A stretch of DNA of 33,482 nucleotides from Baffinella frigidus. Its lineage: Eukaryota > Cryptophyceae > Cryptomonadales > Baffinellaceae. The stretch spans positions 301,043 through 334,524 of the forward strand of contig MU646312.1 of NCBI GenBank assembly GCA_026770585.1, given 5' to 3'. Within the stretch, counting starts at the first letter, position 1. Each line of letters opens with the position of its first letter. A model generated the notes under the pieces. It searched no databases. It was not told the DNA's origin and saw nothing but the letters and a program-made list of their open reading frames with translations. Shown here one piece after another: positions 14,872-27,400 of this stretch. Both the position numbers and the translations under genes were made by a program.

Positions 14872-17800
14872 GCTCTCTCCTTTGCAGGTGCAGGCTCGCG
14901 GGCTTGACCTCGGCTATGAGGGGCAGACGCGCACGGTTGGTATTAACAGGTCTCTCTCCTGTTGGTATTATACAAGTCTCTCTCCTTTTGGTATTAAAAG
15001 AGGTCTCTCTCCTTTTGGTATTAACAAGGGTCTCTCTCTCTCCTTGCAGGTGCAGGCGCGTGGGCTGGATCTCGGGTACAGGGGAGAGACGCGCGAGAGC
15101 GGGCAGGTCAAGATGGAGATGCAGGTTCGGACCCCGTTGTGTTGAGACACACCGAACCCCTGAACCCTACGTGTTCCTTAACCCCAAACTCGTTTGGAGG
15201 GTTGACCTCGGCTACGAGGGGGAGACGCGCGAGAGCGGGCAAGTCAAGATGGAGAGGCAGGAACAAGCACCCCCTATGGTGTAGGTTTACTTTGTGGCAT
15301 CTCGTACAGGCGTTTATGAGATGCAGGCACCAACACTTCGCTCAAGGGGAGGTTTAGGGGTTAGGGTTTGGGGTTTGGGGTTTAGGGTTTAGGGTTCATA
15401 GTTCAGGGTTTAAGAGCACCCGCTGGAGGGGGTGTTGGAGAGGCCGTTGTTGATCTACGAGTCGAGACGCGTTACCGTGTTTGCAGTCATCAATAAAACT
15501 CTCTCTCTGACACTCTCTCTCACCAAGACTCTCTCTCTCTCTCTCTGAGACTATTTCTCTCTCTGAGACTCTCTCGCATTCTCTCTCACTCTCTCCTGCA
15601 GCTGGAGCTGCTCTACCTGCCGCACAGAGTGAATAAACAGCTGCCCCCCCCCCGGGGGGAGGTAGAGCCGGACCACGCGCGTGTGAGCTTCTCGGCAGGG
15701 TGGGTGCAGAGGTCAGGTCTTACGGTAAATAATGAAATAGCACCAGTGAAAAGAAAATTCAGAGACTGTCTCTCTCCCTTTCTGAAACAAGTACAGTCGT
15801 CAACATGAACAACTCACTATCTCGCTCATCACGGCAGCTAGAGCCGGATCACGGAAGCTTGCCCTAAACCCGAAATCCTCAACCCCAAACCCCAAACCCT
15901 CAGGTAGAGCCGGACCACGCGCGCGTGAGCTTCTCGGCAGGGTGGGTGCGCATCGTGCCCCTCCTCCCCGACAACGTCGCGAAAGCCGCACGCGCCGTCC
16001 GAGCCTTCGAGGTACGACCCTATCCCAAAACCCTGACCTTAGAAACCTCAACCCTTCGCTCTGAACCCAAAACTCGAACGAAACCATGCCACGTCTCTGC
16101 CTTCGAGGTGCGCCCCTGTCCCTCTCGGGTTTAGTCTTTCGGGGTGCGGGGTTCGGGTCTAGGCTTTCGGGGTTTGGGTTTCGGGACAGGGGGGAGTCGT
16201 GCCCCTCCTCCCCGACAACGTCGCGAAAGCCGCACGCGCCGTTCGTAATTCGGGCCTTCGAGGTGCGCCCCCCAGGGGTGTAGGGTCGACGGTTGCGGGT
16301 TGACGGTTGCCTGATCCGTAGAGCCCCAAAACCTGAACCTTGAACCCCAATCCCTCAACCCTCAAACCCAAACCCCAAACCCGAAACCCCAAACCCTCCG
16401 GCACCAGGCGGGGTCCTCAACCCTCAACCCCAAACCCCAAACCCCAAAACCCAAACCTCAAACCCTCCGGCACCAGGCGGGGCAGGTCGTAGACATCTCG
16501 GAAGTGGAGGACGGAGAAGAGGCGCTACACCTCAAACTTTCAACCTTAATAGACCCTAAACCTCAGTAAACCCTGCACCCATATACCTAATAAACCCCAA
16601 TTTCTACACCAGGCGGGGCAGGTTGTGGACATCTCGGAAGTGGAGGACGGAGAGGAGGCGCTGCGCCAGGTTAAACACTAAACCTGAATTAGGGTTAGGT
16701 GTTGAGTGGAGTGAGGTTGGGTAGGGTGGGGTTAAGTGTTTGGGGTTTAGGGTTTGGGGTTCAGGGTTTAGGGTTTAGGGTTCAGGGTATAGGGTTGAGG
16801 GTTCAGGGTGTAAGGATTGGGGTTTCGGTGTTTAGGGTTCGGGATTTGGGGTTCAGGGTTTAGAGCTGAAGGACTGGAGGAGGCGCTGCTCTAGGGTTTT
16901 TTCTGATCCCTAAACCCTGAACCCTGCGGGGTTTCACTGCTCCAGGATGTCCTCTGACCCCCTGAACCCTGCACCCTACGGCCTACGGGGTTTGGAGTTT
17001 ATGGCTGCTAGAACAGGGCGTGGGGTTCATGGTTTAGAGGTGGAGGACGGGGAAGAGGCGCTGTATCAGGTGCTTCTCTGACCCCTTCAACCCTGAACCT
17101 TAAGCCGTAAACCCTAAACTCTAAACCCTAAACCGTAAATCCTAAACCGTAAGCCCTAAACCCTAAACCCTAAACTCTAACCCCTGAACCCTAAACCCTG
17201 AACCCTGAACCCTAAACCCTAAACCAGGCCTCAATCTGCTTCTTCCTCCGCGGACGCCAGGTTGGCTTGGGGTTTAGCGTTTAGCGTTTAGCGTTTAGCG
17301 TTTAGGGTTAGGGGTTCAGGGTTTAAGGTGTAGGGTGTAGGATTCAAGTTTTAGGACTGATCCCCCGAAGTGATGAAGCAATTGTCGCACGGGGCGCATG
17401 CGACTGCGGTGTGCTTCCTCACCGTGCGTGTGTCGGGCCCGCCGCTTTCTTTCACAACCTGGATGCGTTTCGACCTCGATTTGGTTTATTTCGCCGTCAC
17501 CAGATCAATAGTGAACTTCCGTATGCCCTACACCCTACAAGCCAACAAAAAGTCTCGACCCCCTCTGTCTGATAAAGCCTCCCCTCCCCGTGCGCAGATC
17601 AGACGCGTGCTGACCGATGTGCGAAAGCGACTTTCAGCCCCGATATTGAGTTTCTTGCAAAGGTCTCACACCCTAATCCCTTGGACCCTAAACCCTACCC
17701 CCCCCCCCCTTTTGCGCAGATCACGCGCGTGCTGGCGATGTGCACGAAGGAGGCCACGCTGCGCGCCCGGCTACAGGTCAGGTTTCTTTAGGTCCTTGAG

Positions 17801-18323
17801 GTTCTTCGAGCTCCCACAATAGGCGGATCAGAAGGAGTGCGAAAGGGGAACAAGAGAGACTTTTGTTGGTACCAACACGACTGCGATGTATGCACCCCCA
17901 CGGCGGCCATGCGCAAGAAGGAGGCACCCGGCTACAGGTTCAAAACCCTAACCCTAAACCCCAAACCCCCAACCCCAAACCCCAAACCCCAAACCTCACA
18001 CCCCAAACCTGAACCCCTCTCCGTGCGCTCTGCTGCAGGTGACGGGGTATACGGGGGAAGGTTTGTACAGGGATATCGCTATGCATGTAGCTATACGTAG
18101 TGGTACAGAAGGGCGCGTGCTGGCCATTTGCAAGAAGGAGGCCACGCTGCGCGCCCGGCGGCAGGCGACGGTTTTGAGGTTTAGTGTTTAGTGTTTAGTG
18201 TTCAGTGTTTAGTGATGTTGCCTTGCACACGTGCCAAAATGGAGGCGCCCTGCTGCAGGTGATGCGACAAAAGGGGGGAGAGAGAGATCTTGATTTATGC
18301 CGACACGGCCTCAACCCTGAACC

Positions 18324-18383
<60 letters not shown>

Positions 18384-18442
18384 ACCCTGAATCCTGACCC
18401 GTGAACCCTGAACTCTGAACCCTGAAACCTAAACTATAAACC

Positions 18443-18481
<39 letters not shown>

Positions 18482-21400
18482 ACCCTACACCCTAAACTCT
18501 AAACCCTAACCCGATGCCGACGTGGCCACCTGGCAGAGAGAGGGCTTGTAGGTCGCACGTACGGCTTCAGCCTGAACGAATCCCAACATGCTGCTGATAG
18601 AGAGAGACCTTTATTGATACCTGCCAACCCTATGCCCTTACGGATGACCCAACGTAGGTTCCTATGGATTACTACGTATGTGTTGTTGACAAACCCCCAC
18701 GTGTAGCCCGCTGTGTGGTGCTTCCACCGATGCTAGGGTTCCACGCAAGTTGCTCGACCCCTGCACCCTCGAAACTTTTGCTATGGTAAAGCTAAGTCGA
18801 GGCCAAGATAGAAAATTACATCCTTAGGACAGCACAAAAGGTGGTTGAGATTGCATCCGTTTTTGTATGAGATTTAACGAAGGCCTCGCAGGACATGTTT
18901 GCGGAGCAAGGGGGCGAGGACGCCGTGCTCGAACCCTGCACCCAACCCTAAACCCCGAACCCTAGACCCTAACGCCTAAACCCTGAACCCTGCACCCTAC
19001 ACCCTGAACCCTAAACCTCTGCATCCGGGAAAACGTGACCACGAGGCACTCGTGCATAGGGTGTAGAGTGCAGGGTGCAGGGTGTAGGGTTTAGGGTGTA
19101 GGGTGTAGGGTGCAGGGTGCAGGGTGTGCCGTCACGTGTTGGAGAGGAACGCGTGACGACGGTGGACCTCGCAGGACATGTTCGCGGAGCAAGGGGTCGA
19201 CGACGTGGTGCTCGAGCCCTGCACACTCGAACAGGACTACGTCTGCAGGTAATGTTGTGAGAGAATCCTTCCAGTAGATATACACTAGCTAGTGTAAATA
19301 TACATTTTAAGTAAAAATAAACTTTAAGTGAATATTCACTAGATAGTGTAAGTATAGGCAGCAAGGGTGCGAGGACGTGGTGCTCGAACCCTGCACCCTC
19401 GCACAGGACTACCTCTGCAGGTGACTTTGCGAGAGAGGGAAATCTCTATAGTCCTTAAAACAAATACACTAGCGAGTGTAAATATACACATAAATATACA
19501 CATCGTGCAGTCGCTTCCGACAGAGCTTGGCGAATACCAACACGCCATGCATTCGCCCCCTACGGAGGGTATGGTTCAGCGGGACCGAGAGAGGGCCCGG
19601 ACCTCGACATGTTTGCGGAGCACGGGGGTGAGAACGTGGTGCTCGAACCCTGGGGAAAAGACTACCTCTGAAGGTGAGAGGCCTTTGTTACTACCAACAC
19701 GGCCGCCATGTACGCAACCCCACTGAGGCTATTTCTGCGACCGTGAGAGTGATCTTTTGATATTTAGCGAGCCTGAGAGAGTGCTTTGAGTAACTACACA
19801 CTAGCCTTAGACCTTATGTTTGCGGAGCAAGGGTCCTGCTCGTCCCATGCACCCTCAAAAAAACATTATGTCTGCAGGTGACCACGGGAGCGATCTCTAT
19901 GGATACACCCATAAACACAAAACACCACAAACCCCAAGCCCTCAACCCTAGCTCCTAAACCTTCAACGTTAAATAGTTTACACCCTAACCCCTAAACCCC
20001 AAACCCTGAACTCCAAACCCTAAACCCATGCCAGGCAGCTGTCGGCGTGCGGAAACCCCGATTGGGACCCATCGAGGTCCCTCTTCAACCCTAATCCCTA
20101 CTCCCTACTCCCTAAACGTATCAACAAAACCAGAACCTGTCACCCAAAACGCTATTCACACACACTAGGCGAGATCGCTGCTGCCTGAACCGTACACCAT
20201 AAACCCTGCGCCTTACACCTTACAACCTAAACCCGAAAATCTAAACCCTCAACCCTACACCCTAAACCCTAAACCCTAAACCCTAAACCCTAAACCCTAA
20301 ACCCTAAACCCCAAACCCCAAACCCTAAACCCTAAACCCTAAACCCTAACCCAAAACCCTAAACCCTAAACCCTAAACCCTCACCCATAAACTCCAAATC
20401 CTAAACCCTAAACCCAAACCCTAAAACCTAAGCTCTAAACCCCAAATCTTCACCCCAAGCCAGGGAGGTGTTCTGCGCGGTGCGTGACCAAGGCGGCGTG
20501 GGGGTCACACCCTTGAACCTAAACCCTGAACCCTAAACCCTAAACCGTAATCCCCAAACCCTAAACCCTAAACCCTAAACCCTACAACCTACACCCCAAA
20601 CCCCAAACCCCAAACCCCAAACCCCAAATCCTAAACCCTAAACCTTAAACCCTAAACCCTAAACCCTAAACCCTAAACCCTGAACCCTAAACCTCTAAAC
20701 CCTAAACTTTAAACCCTAAACACTCAACCCTACACCCCAAACCCTGAAGCAGATCGTGCCGTCATCCAACCTCCTCGCATCCACCGCCACGCTCCGGTTC
20801 AAGGACGCGAAAAAGGTAAGTTGGATTCGTGACGCGTGGAGCTCGAAACCATGAACCATAAGCAATAAACCCTAAACCCTAAACCCTAAACCCTAAACCC
20901 TAAACCCTAAACCCTAAACCCCAAACCTGAAACTCCAAACCCTCAACCCTCAACCCTCAACCCTCAACCCCAAAACCTAATATAGGTGGTGCGGGAGTTC
21001 ACTGCGTCCGCGAACAAAGCCATGCGTCAGGTCACCCGAATCCCCAATCTCGGAATTTCAAGCCCCAAACCGACCCTCATCCCTAAACAGAAGGACTCAA
21101 GACGGATTTATGTTGACGATTTTGTGGCTTGCAGATCGGATTGGAGCCGATGCCGAGCGGGGACGAAGAAGGGGTGCAGGCAAGACTTACAACCCTCAAC
21201 CCTACACCATAAACCCCAGACCCCCACCCCTCAAACCTAAACCCTAAACCCTAGACCCTAGGCCCTGAACCCTAAACCCTAAACCCTAAACCCTAAACCC
21301 TAAACCGGAAACCCGAAACGTTCAACCTTAAACCCTAAACCCTAAACCCCAAACCCCAAACCCCAAGACCTAAACCCCAAACCCCAAACCCCAAACCCCA

Positions 21401-24400
21401 AACCCCAAACCCTTAACCCTAAAACCAGGACGAGGGGCAGCCGCTGTTCGTCGCACGGCCAGGGGGGATGGCTGACACGGAGCTGGAAACCCTAACCCCT
21501 AACCCCTAACCCGCCACGCAGGATTGGGTTCACTCTTTACATTTCCAACCTTTGCCACATTTGCCCATACCTCAAGGATCACACCCGTGGACCGTTGTTA
21601 CGCCAAAGGTTGCCAAAAGGACTTTAGCAACGGTGATGCAGTTTCCGTTCAGATTTCCTAAAGCCTGGAGTTAATAGGGTAACGGCCTGAAAATGGGGTA
21701 GTTAGGCCTACGGCATTGCCTAGGACCTCCTACCGTAGGCCGAGACTTTTTGGTCCTAGGATCCCTCCGCCTACGGTAGGAGGTCCTAGGCAATGCCGTA
21801 TGCCTAACTACCCTATTTTCAGGCCGTTAGCCTATGAGATTGGTGACTGCGGAGCAGGACGAGGTGCAGCCGAGGGGCTTCGTGTAGTAACTTGAATGAT
21901 TTTGGCAACGAAATTTGCTACAGAAAATGATCAGACTAGTAATAGTAAAGAATTCGCGCAGTAATTCATGTTAAATGTGCCCCCACATTAAATCCCTAAA
22001 CCCTAAATCCTAAAACCAGGACGAGGGGCAGCCGTTGTTCGTCGCATGGCCAGGGGGGATGGCTGACGCGGAGCTGTGTGGGGAAGCAGACCTCAAGCAG
22101 AAGGAGGTCCCGCCCCCTACTCCCCAACCCTAAACCCTAGACCCTGCGCCCGAAACCCTGCACCCTAAAAATCGAAACCTGAACTCTAAACTTGAACCCG
22201 AAACCTGAACCCTGAAATGGGATGGCTGATGCGGAGCTGTGTGGGGAAGCAGACCTCAAGTAGAAGGAGGTCCCGCCCCCTACCCCCTAAAACCCTACGC
22301 CCTAAGCCCGAACAATCTGAACTCTAAACCTGGACCCGAAACCTGAACTTGAACTCTAAATCTGAAACCGAAACCTGCGCCTAAACTCTAAACCTGAACC
22401 CGAAACCTGAACCCTGAAATGGGATAGCTGACGCGGAGCTGTGTGGGAAAGCAGATCTCAAGCAAAAGGAGGTCGAACCTCAAACTCTGAACATCTCTCT
22501 CCACACCCGAAACCCGAAACCCGAAACACGAAACACGAATTCCGAATCCCGAATCCCGAATCCCGAATCCCGAATCCCGAATCCCGAATCCCGAATACTG
22601 AATACCGAATCCCGAATCCCGCATCCCGAATCACGAATCACGAATCACGAATCACGAATCCCGAATCACGAAAGCAGATGGCGAAGAGGAAGGTGGAGCG
22701 CACGAAGGACCTCGCCCGCGCCGCCGAAGCGAAGGTGTTGGGTATACGGTGTAGGGTAAAAGGTTCAGGTCTCGGGTTTTAGGTTTTAAGGTAAGAAGGT
22801 TTACGGTGGACGGTTCAGGGTATACGGTATACGGTACACAGTGTACCGTATACCGTATACCAGGTGACGAAGAGGAAGGTGGAGCGCGCGAAGGAACTCG
22901 CCCGCGCCACCGAAGCGAAGGTTGCGGGTAGAGGGTAGAGGGTTAGAAATTCAGAAGGTTAGAAGGTTAGAAGGTTAGAAGGTTAGAAGGTTTACGATTT
23001 ATGGTGGACGTTTCAGGGTTGAGGATATAGGAAAGGGTATAGGGTGCAGAGTCTGCTGTTCAGTGTTTGAGTGAAGGTATAGGGCAGGAGGTTTAAGGTA
23101 TAGGGTTAAGGGTTAAGGGTTCGGTGATTAGAGTATAGGGTTTGAAGGTTTAGGGTTTAGGGGTGGCAAAGAGGAAGGTGGAGAGCGCAAAGGAATTCGC
23201 CCTCGCCGCCGATGCGAAGGTTGAAGGTATAGGGTAGAGGGTAGATATTATGGTGTTTAAGGTATAGGGTTTAGGGTTAGAATATTTACGGTTCATGTTA
23301 CAGGGTATAGGGCATGAGGTTTGGAGTTTAGAGTTTAGCCCGCATCGCCGAAGATATGGTTGAGGGTAGAGGGTGGATTGTGGAGGGTTTACGGTTCAGG
23401 GTAAAGGGTCTGGGTAAAGGGTTTAGGGTTAGAAGGTTTACGGTTTACGGTGTACGGTTCAGGGTATAGCGTATATGTCGTTGGGGGCCCATCAATTGGC
23501 GTTGTTCTGAGCGTGAGAGAGCAAGAGAGACTGATTTATTAATACTGGCACGACCGCAGTGAATTCCCGTTCGTGCTCTAAATGTGTTTTATGTAGAGCC
23601 CAGTTTTACGCGGGCACCCCAAACCCGAAACCCTACACCCTGAACCCTAAACCTTAAACCCTAAACTGCCCCGTTCCTTCGCACGCAGGAGGAGGAGGAG
23701 AAAGCTGCAGAGGATAAACGTTACCAACCGTAAACCCTAAACTCTAAACCCCAAACCCCAATCCCTAAACCCCAAACCTTCCCGTTGCTTGGCAGGAAGA
23801 GGCGGAGAACGCTGCAGAGCAAAGCGACTCTTCGTCTGAATCAGAGGTAACGCGCCCCACGAATGAGAGAGAGAGCGAGAGCGAGAGCGAGAGAGAGAAC
23901 GAGCGAGCGAAATAGAGAGAGAGAGCGCGCGAAAGAGAGAGCGAGAGAGAGAGAGAGGAAGAGGGGGCGAGAGAGTTCTTTATTGACAACCAATCGGAAA
24001 AGATTCATCGCTGAGATGATTCTGCGGACCGTCCTCGCGCCATGTGTGTTTGAATACCCAGTTCCCAGTAGCCTTAGATCTACCGTCTGAGTACGAGAGA
24101 GACGCACTACCAAGACGAGGCGCTGCACGATCACCACTCCTTCAATATAACCCTAACCCTAACCCCCACACCCCAACCCCCAAACCCCAGCCCTCAACCC
24201 TAACCTCCAAACCATAAACACTAAACCCTAAACCCTAAACCCTAAACCCTAAATCCTAGACCCTAAACCCTGAACCCCAAACCCCAAACCCTAAACCCTA
24301 AACCCTAAACCCTAAACCCCAAACCCTGAAACCTAAATTCTAAATCCCAAACCGTAAACCCCAATCCCTCAGCAAACTTCAGAGGAGAAAACTACACCCC

Positions 24401-27400
24401 GCGAAAACCGCCTCTACGGCAACAGGGGCGCCAAGCGGCTCTAAACCCCAAACCCTAACCCCCAAACCCTATACTCTAACCCCTAAACCCTAAACCCTTA
24501 CGGAGGACAAAGCGACAACCGCAAAACGCGCCTCTACGGGAACAGGGGCGGCAGGCGGCTCTCAACCTCAAACCCTAACCCTCAACTCTATACTTGAACA
24601 CCTAACCCCCATACCCTCATCAGAAAGAGGAGACAGAGGAGAAAGCGACACCCGCGAAAAGCCTAAACCCCAAACCCTAACCCCCGAACCCTATATTCCA
24701 ACCCCTAACCCCTAAAAACATCTCAGGAGGAGTCAGAGGACAAAGCGACACCCGCGAAAAGTGCCTCTACGGCAACAGGGGCGGCAGGCGGGTCTGCGGA
24801 GAAAGCGGCTGCTGCGGAGCAAGCGGCCACACCCCTCAAAAGCATCATGTTCGCCAAGCGAGGTGGGTTAGTGTAGGGGTTGGGGGTGAGAGGATAGGGG
24901 CTGGAAGGCGATAGAGGTTGGGGTTGAGGTTGGGGAGTGGGATTAGTAGGGGATAGGATATAAGTTGGGGGGTAGGAGGTAGGGGGTGGGGGGTAGGGGG
25001 TAGGGTGGTAGGGGGTTGGGGGTAGGGGGTGGGGTATAGGGAGGGGCAGGCGGGAACGGGGGTGCCAGGTGGGTCTGCGGAAAAAGTGGCTGCCGCGGAG
25101 CACGCGGCAATCCCCCTCAAGAGCATCATGTTCGCCAAGCGAGATAGACCACCCAGAGCCTTTCAGAGGGTAATTGCAGCCGTGTGTCGTCAAATTTGGG
25201 GGTTGAGGTTGGTAGGGGGTAGAGGTTGGGACTGGGATTGGGGGTTGGTAGGGGATAGAAGTTGGAGGGTAGGGGGCCGGTGGTAGGTGGTAGAGGGCAG
25301 GGTCAGGGGGCAGGGTTTAGGGGGTGGGGGCTGGCGGGTAGGGGGTGGCAGGCGGGAACAAGGGCGGGTCTGCGGAGAAAGCGGCTGCCGCGGAGCACGC
25401 GGCCACACCTCTCAAGAGCATCATGTTCGCCAAGCGAGGTGGGTTAGGGTGAAGGGTGTAGGGTGTAGGATGTAGGGTTGAGGGTTGAGGGTTGAGGGTT
25501 GAGGGTGCAGATTTTCCCTGAAAAGCACCACGTTCGCCGAGCGAGGTCGACCATGCCAAAGCCTTGGGATGGTAATTGGAGCCGTTGGTCGTCAAATGTG
25601 GCGACCCGTAGACTTTGGGGGTCGAGATCCCTGGTGTAATTCTGGAGGAATCGGCTGTTGGGCATCCCCTCGAAGGCGGGTCTGCGGAGAAAGCGGCTGC
25701 TGCTGCGCAAGTGGCCACCTACCTCAAGAGCGTCATGTTCGCCAAACGTTAAGGTTTGTGAGTGTGGGGTTAGAAGGGAATAGAGGTTGGGGAAGGGGTT
25801 TAGTAGGGGATAGGCGGTAGGGGGTAGTGATCATGTGTTAGGGGTGGGGGGTGAGGGGTTAGGGGTGGGGGGTTTAGGGTGAGGGGTAAGTAGTTACGGG
25901 ATAGGGGATACGGTTTAGGGCTTAAGGCATAGTGTTTGAATTTTGAGGCTTAGGGATCAGGGCCCTTACACCCCACAACCTACACCCTACACCCCGAACC
26001 CTGAACTCTCAACCAAAATTCCTACACCCTTAACCCTTCAACCCAAAACCAAAACCCCAAAACCCAACCCCCCAAACCCTCCCCTAATGCAGTGCCCGCG
26101 GTGCCGCTCCAACCCTCCCAAGCGCGACCGTCAAAGCCGTCAAAGCCATACGCCATTACCACAAAACCCTAAATCCTAACCCTAAACCCTGAGCCCAAAT
26201 CCACCCCACACCCTAAACCCAAGTCCAAAGACCCTGAACCCTGAGCCGTAGACCCTCACTCTTACCCCGAACCTGAAACGCCAATCCTCAAACCCTCCCC
26301 CGATACAGCGCCCGCGGTGCCGCTGCCAACCTTCCAAGCGCGACCGTCCCAAGCCCTCAAAGCTACGAGTAAAGTTGATTCTCACCCATGAAACACGCAA
26401 AAAGTCGAAATTATGACTTCTTCCCTCGTAGAAGTAGAAATTATGAATTCTTCCCTCGCGTGGACAGTGCCTGCCGTGCCTCTCCCACCCTCCCAAGCGC
26501 GACCGTCCACGCTTTGGGGTTCGGGGGTTCGGTCGCTTGTGGGGTGCAGGGGAACTAAAACCAAAACCCGAAAACCCAAACCAGTGCCCGCGGTGGCGCT
26601 GCCACCCTCCCAAGCGCGACCGTCGAAGCCCTCAAAGCCGGCCGCCAAAGCCTCGAGTGCGAAACGAGCCGTCGAGGTTTCGGGTTAATGATTAAGGGTT
26701 TATGGTTTATAGTTTAATGTTTGGGTTCAGGGTTCAGGGTTCAGGTACGCGTGCGTTTTTGGGAGCTACGACTTTGCGAGGTCTTCGCGACCGTGGGTTT
26801 AGGGTGAATGGTGTCAACAGTTGCAAACTGTTGACACCATTCACCCTAAACCCTAAACCCCAAACCCCGTAACCACCAACCCTGCACCCAACACGTTAAA
26901 CCCTAAACCCTAAATCCTAAACCTCAAACCCCAAACCCTAAATCCTGAGCCCTGAACGATGAACCATGATCCATGAACCCTGGACTCCGAACCCCAAACC
27001 CTGAACCCTGAACCCTAAACCCTAAACCTTAAACCCTTAGCCCTGAAACCTGAACCCTGAACCCTGAACCCTGAACCCTAAACCCTAAACCCTAAAACCT
27101 AAAACCTAAACCCTAAACCAGACGCCGTCAAGCAGCGACAAAGACTCAGGCAAAGACTCAGACAAAGAATCAGACAAGGATTCCGACGGCTCAGATGACT
27201 TTGAGGTGTCAGGGTTCAGGGTGGAGGGTGGAGGGTGGAGGGTGGAGGGTGGAGGGTGGAAGGTGGAGGGTGGAGGGTTTTAGGGTCCAAGTTTCAGGGT
27301 TTGGCAGGACGCAGGCGAGGATTCCGATGTCTCTGATGACTTCGAGGTGTAGGGTGTAGGGTGTAGGGTGTAGGGTGTAGGGTGTAGGGTGTAGGGTGTA

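Noticed and set aside
14169-15145. Open frames of Leu-Ser repeats over the CT satellite
   Set aside because: CT dinucleotide repeats read as Leu-Ser in any frame, the frame crosses an N gap, and it contains two echoes of exon 5 in intron context.
15904-16669. A HIRAN/Rad5-like or FACT-subunit identity for gene B
   Set aside because: Only loose resemblance in hydrophobic pattern. No diagnostic motif (helicase boxes, HMG or peptidase-like domain) is present.
17370-17600. An extra exon in gene B intron 9 starting MMKQLSHGAHATAV
   Set aside because: The composition is ordinary but there is no acceptor/donor pair that keeps phase between exons 9 and 10.
20986-21240. One long exon covering exons 15 and 16 of gene B (open frame of 84 codons)
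   Set aside because: The middle (21031-21134) contains intron-like PNLG/PKPTLIPKQ heptamer-type translation, and both ends show good splice sites in phase 0.
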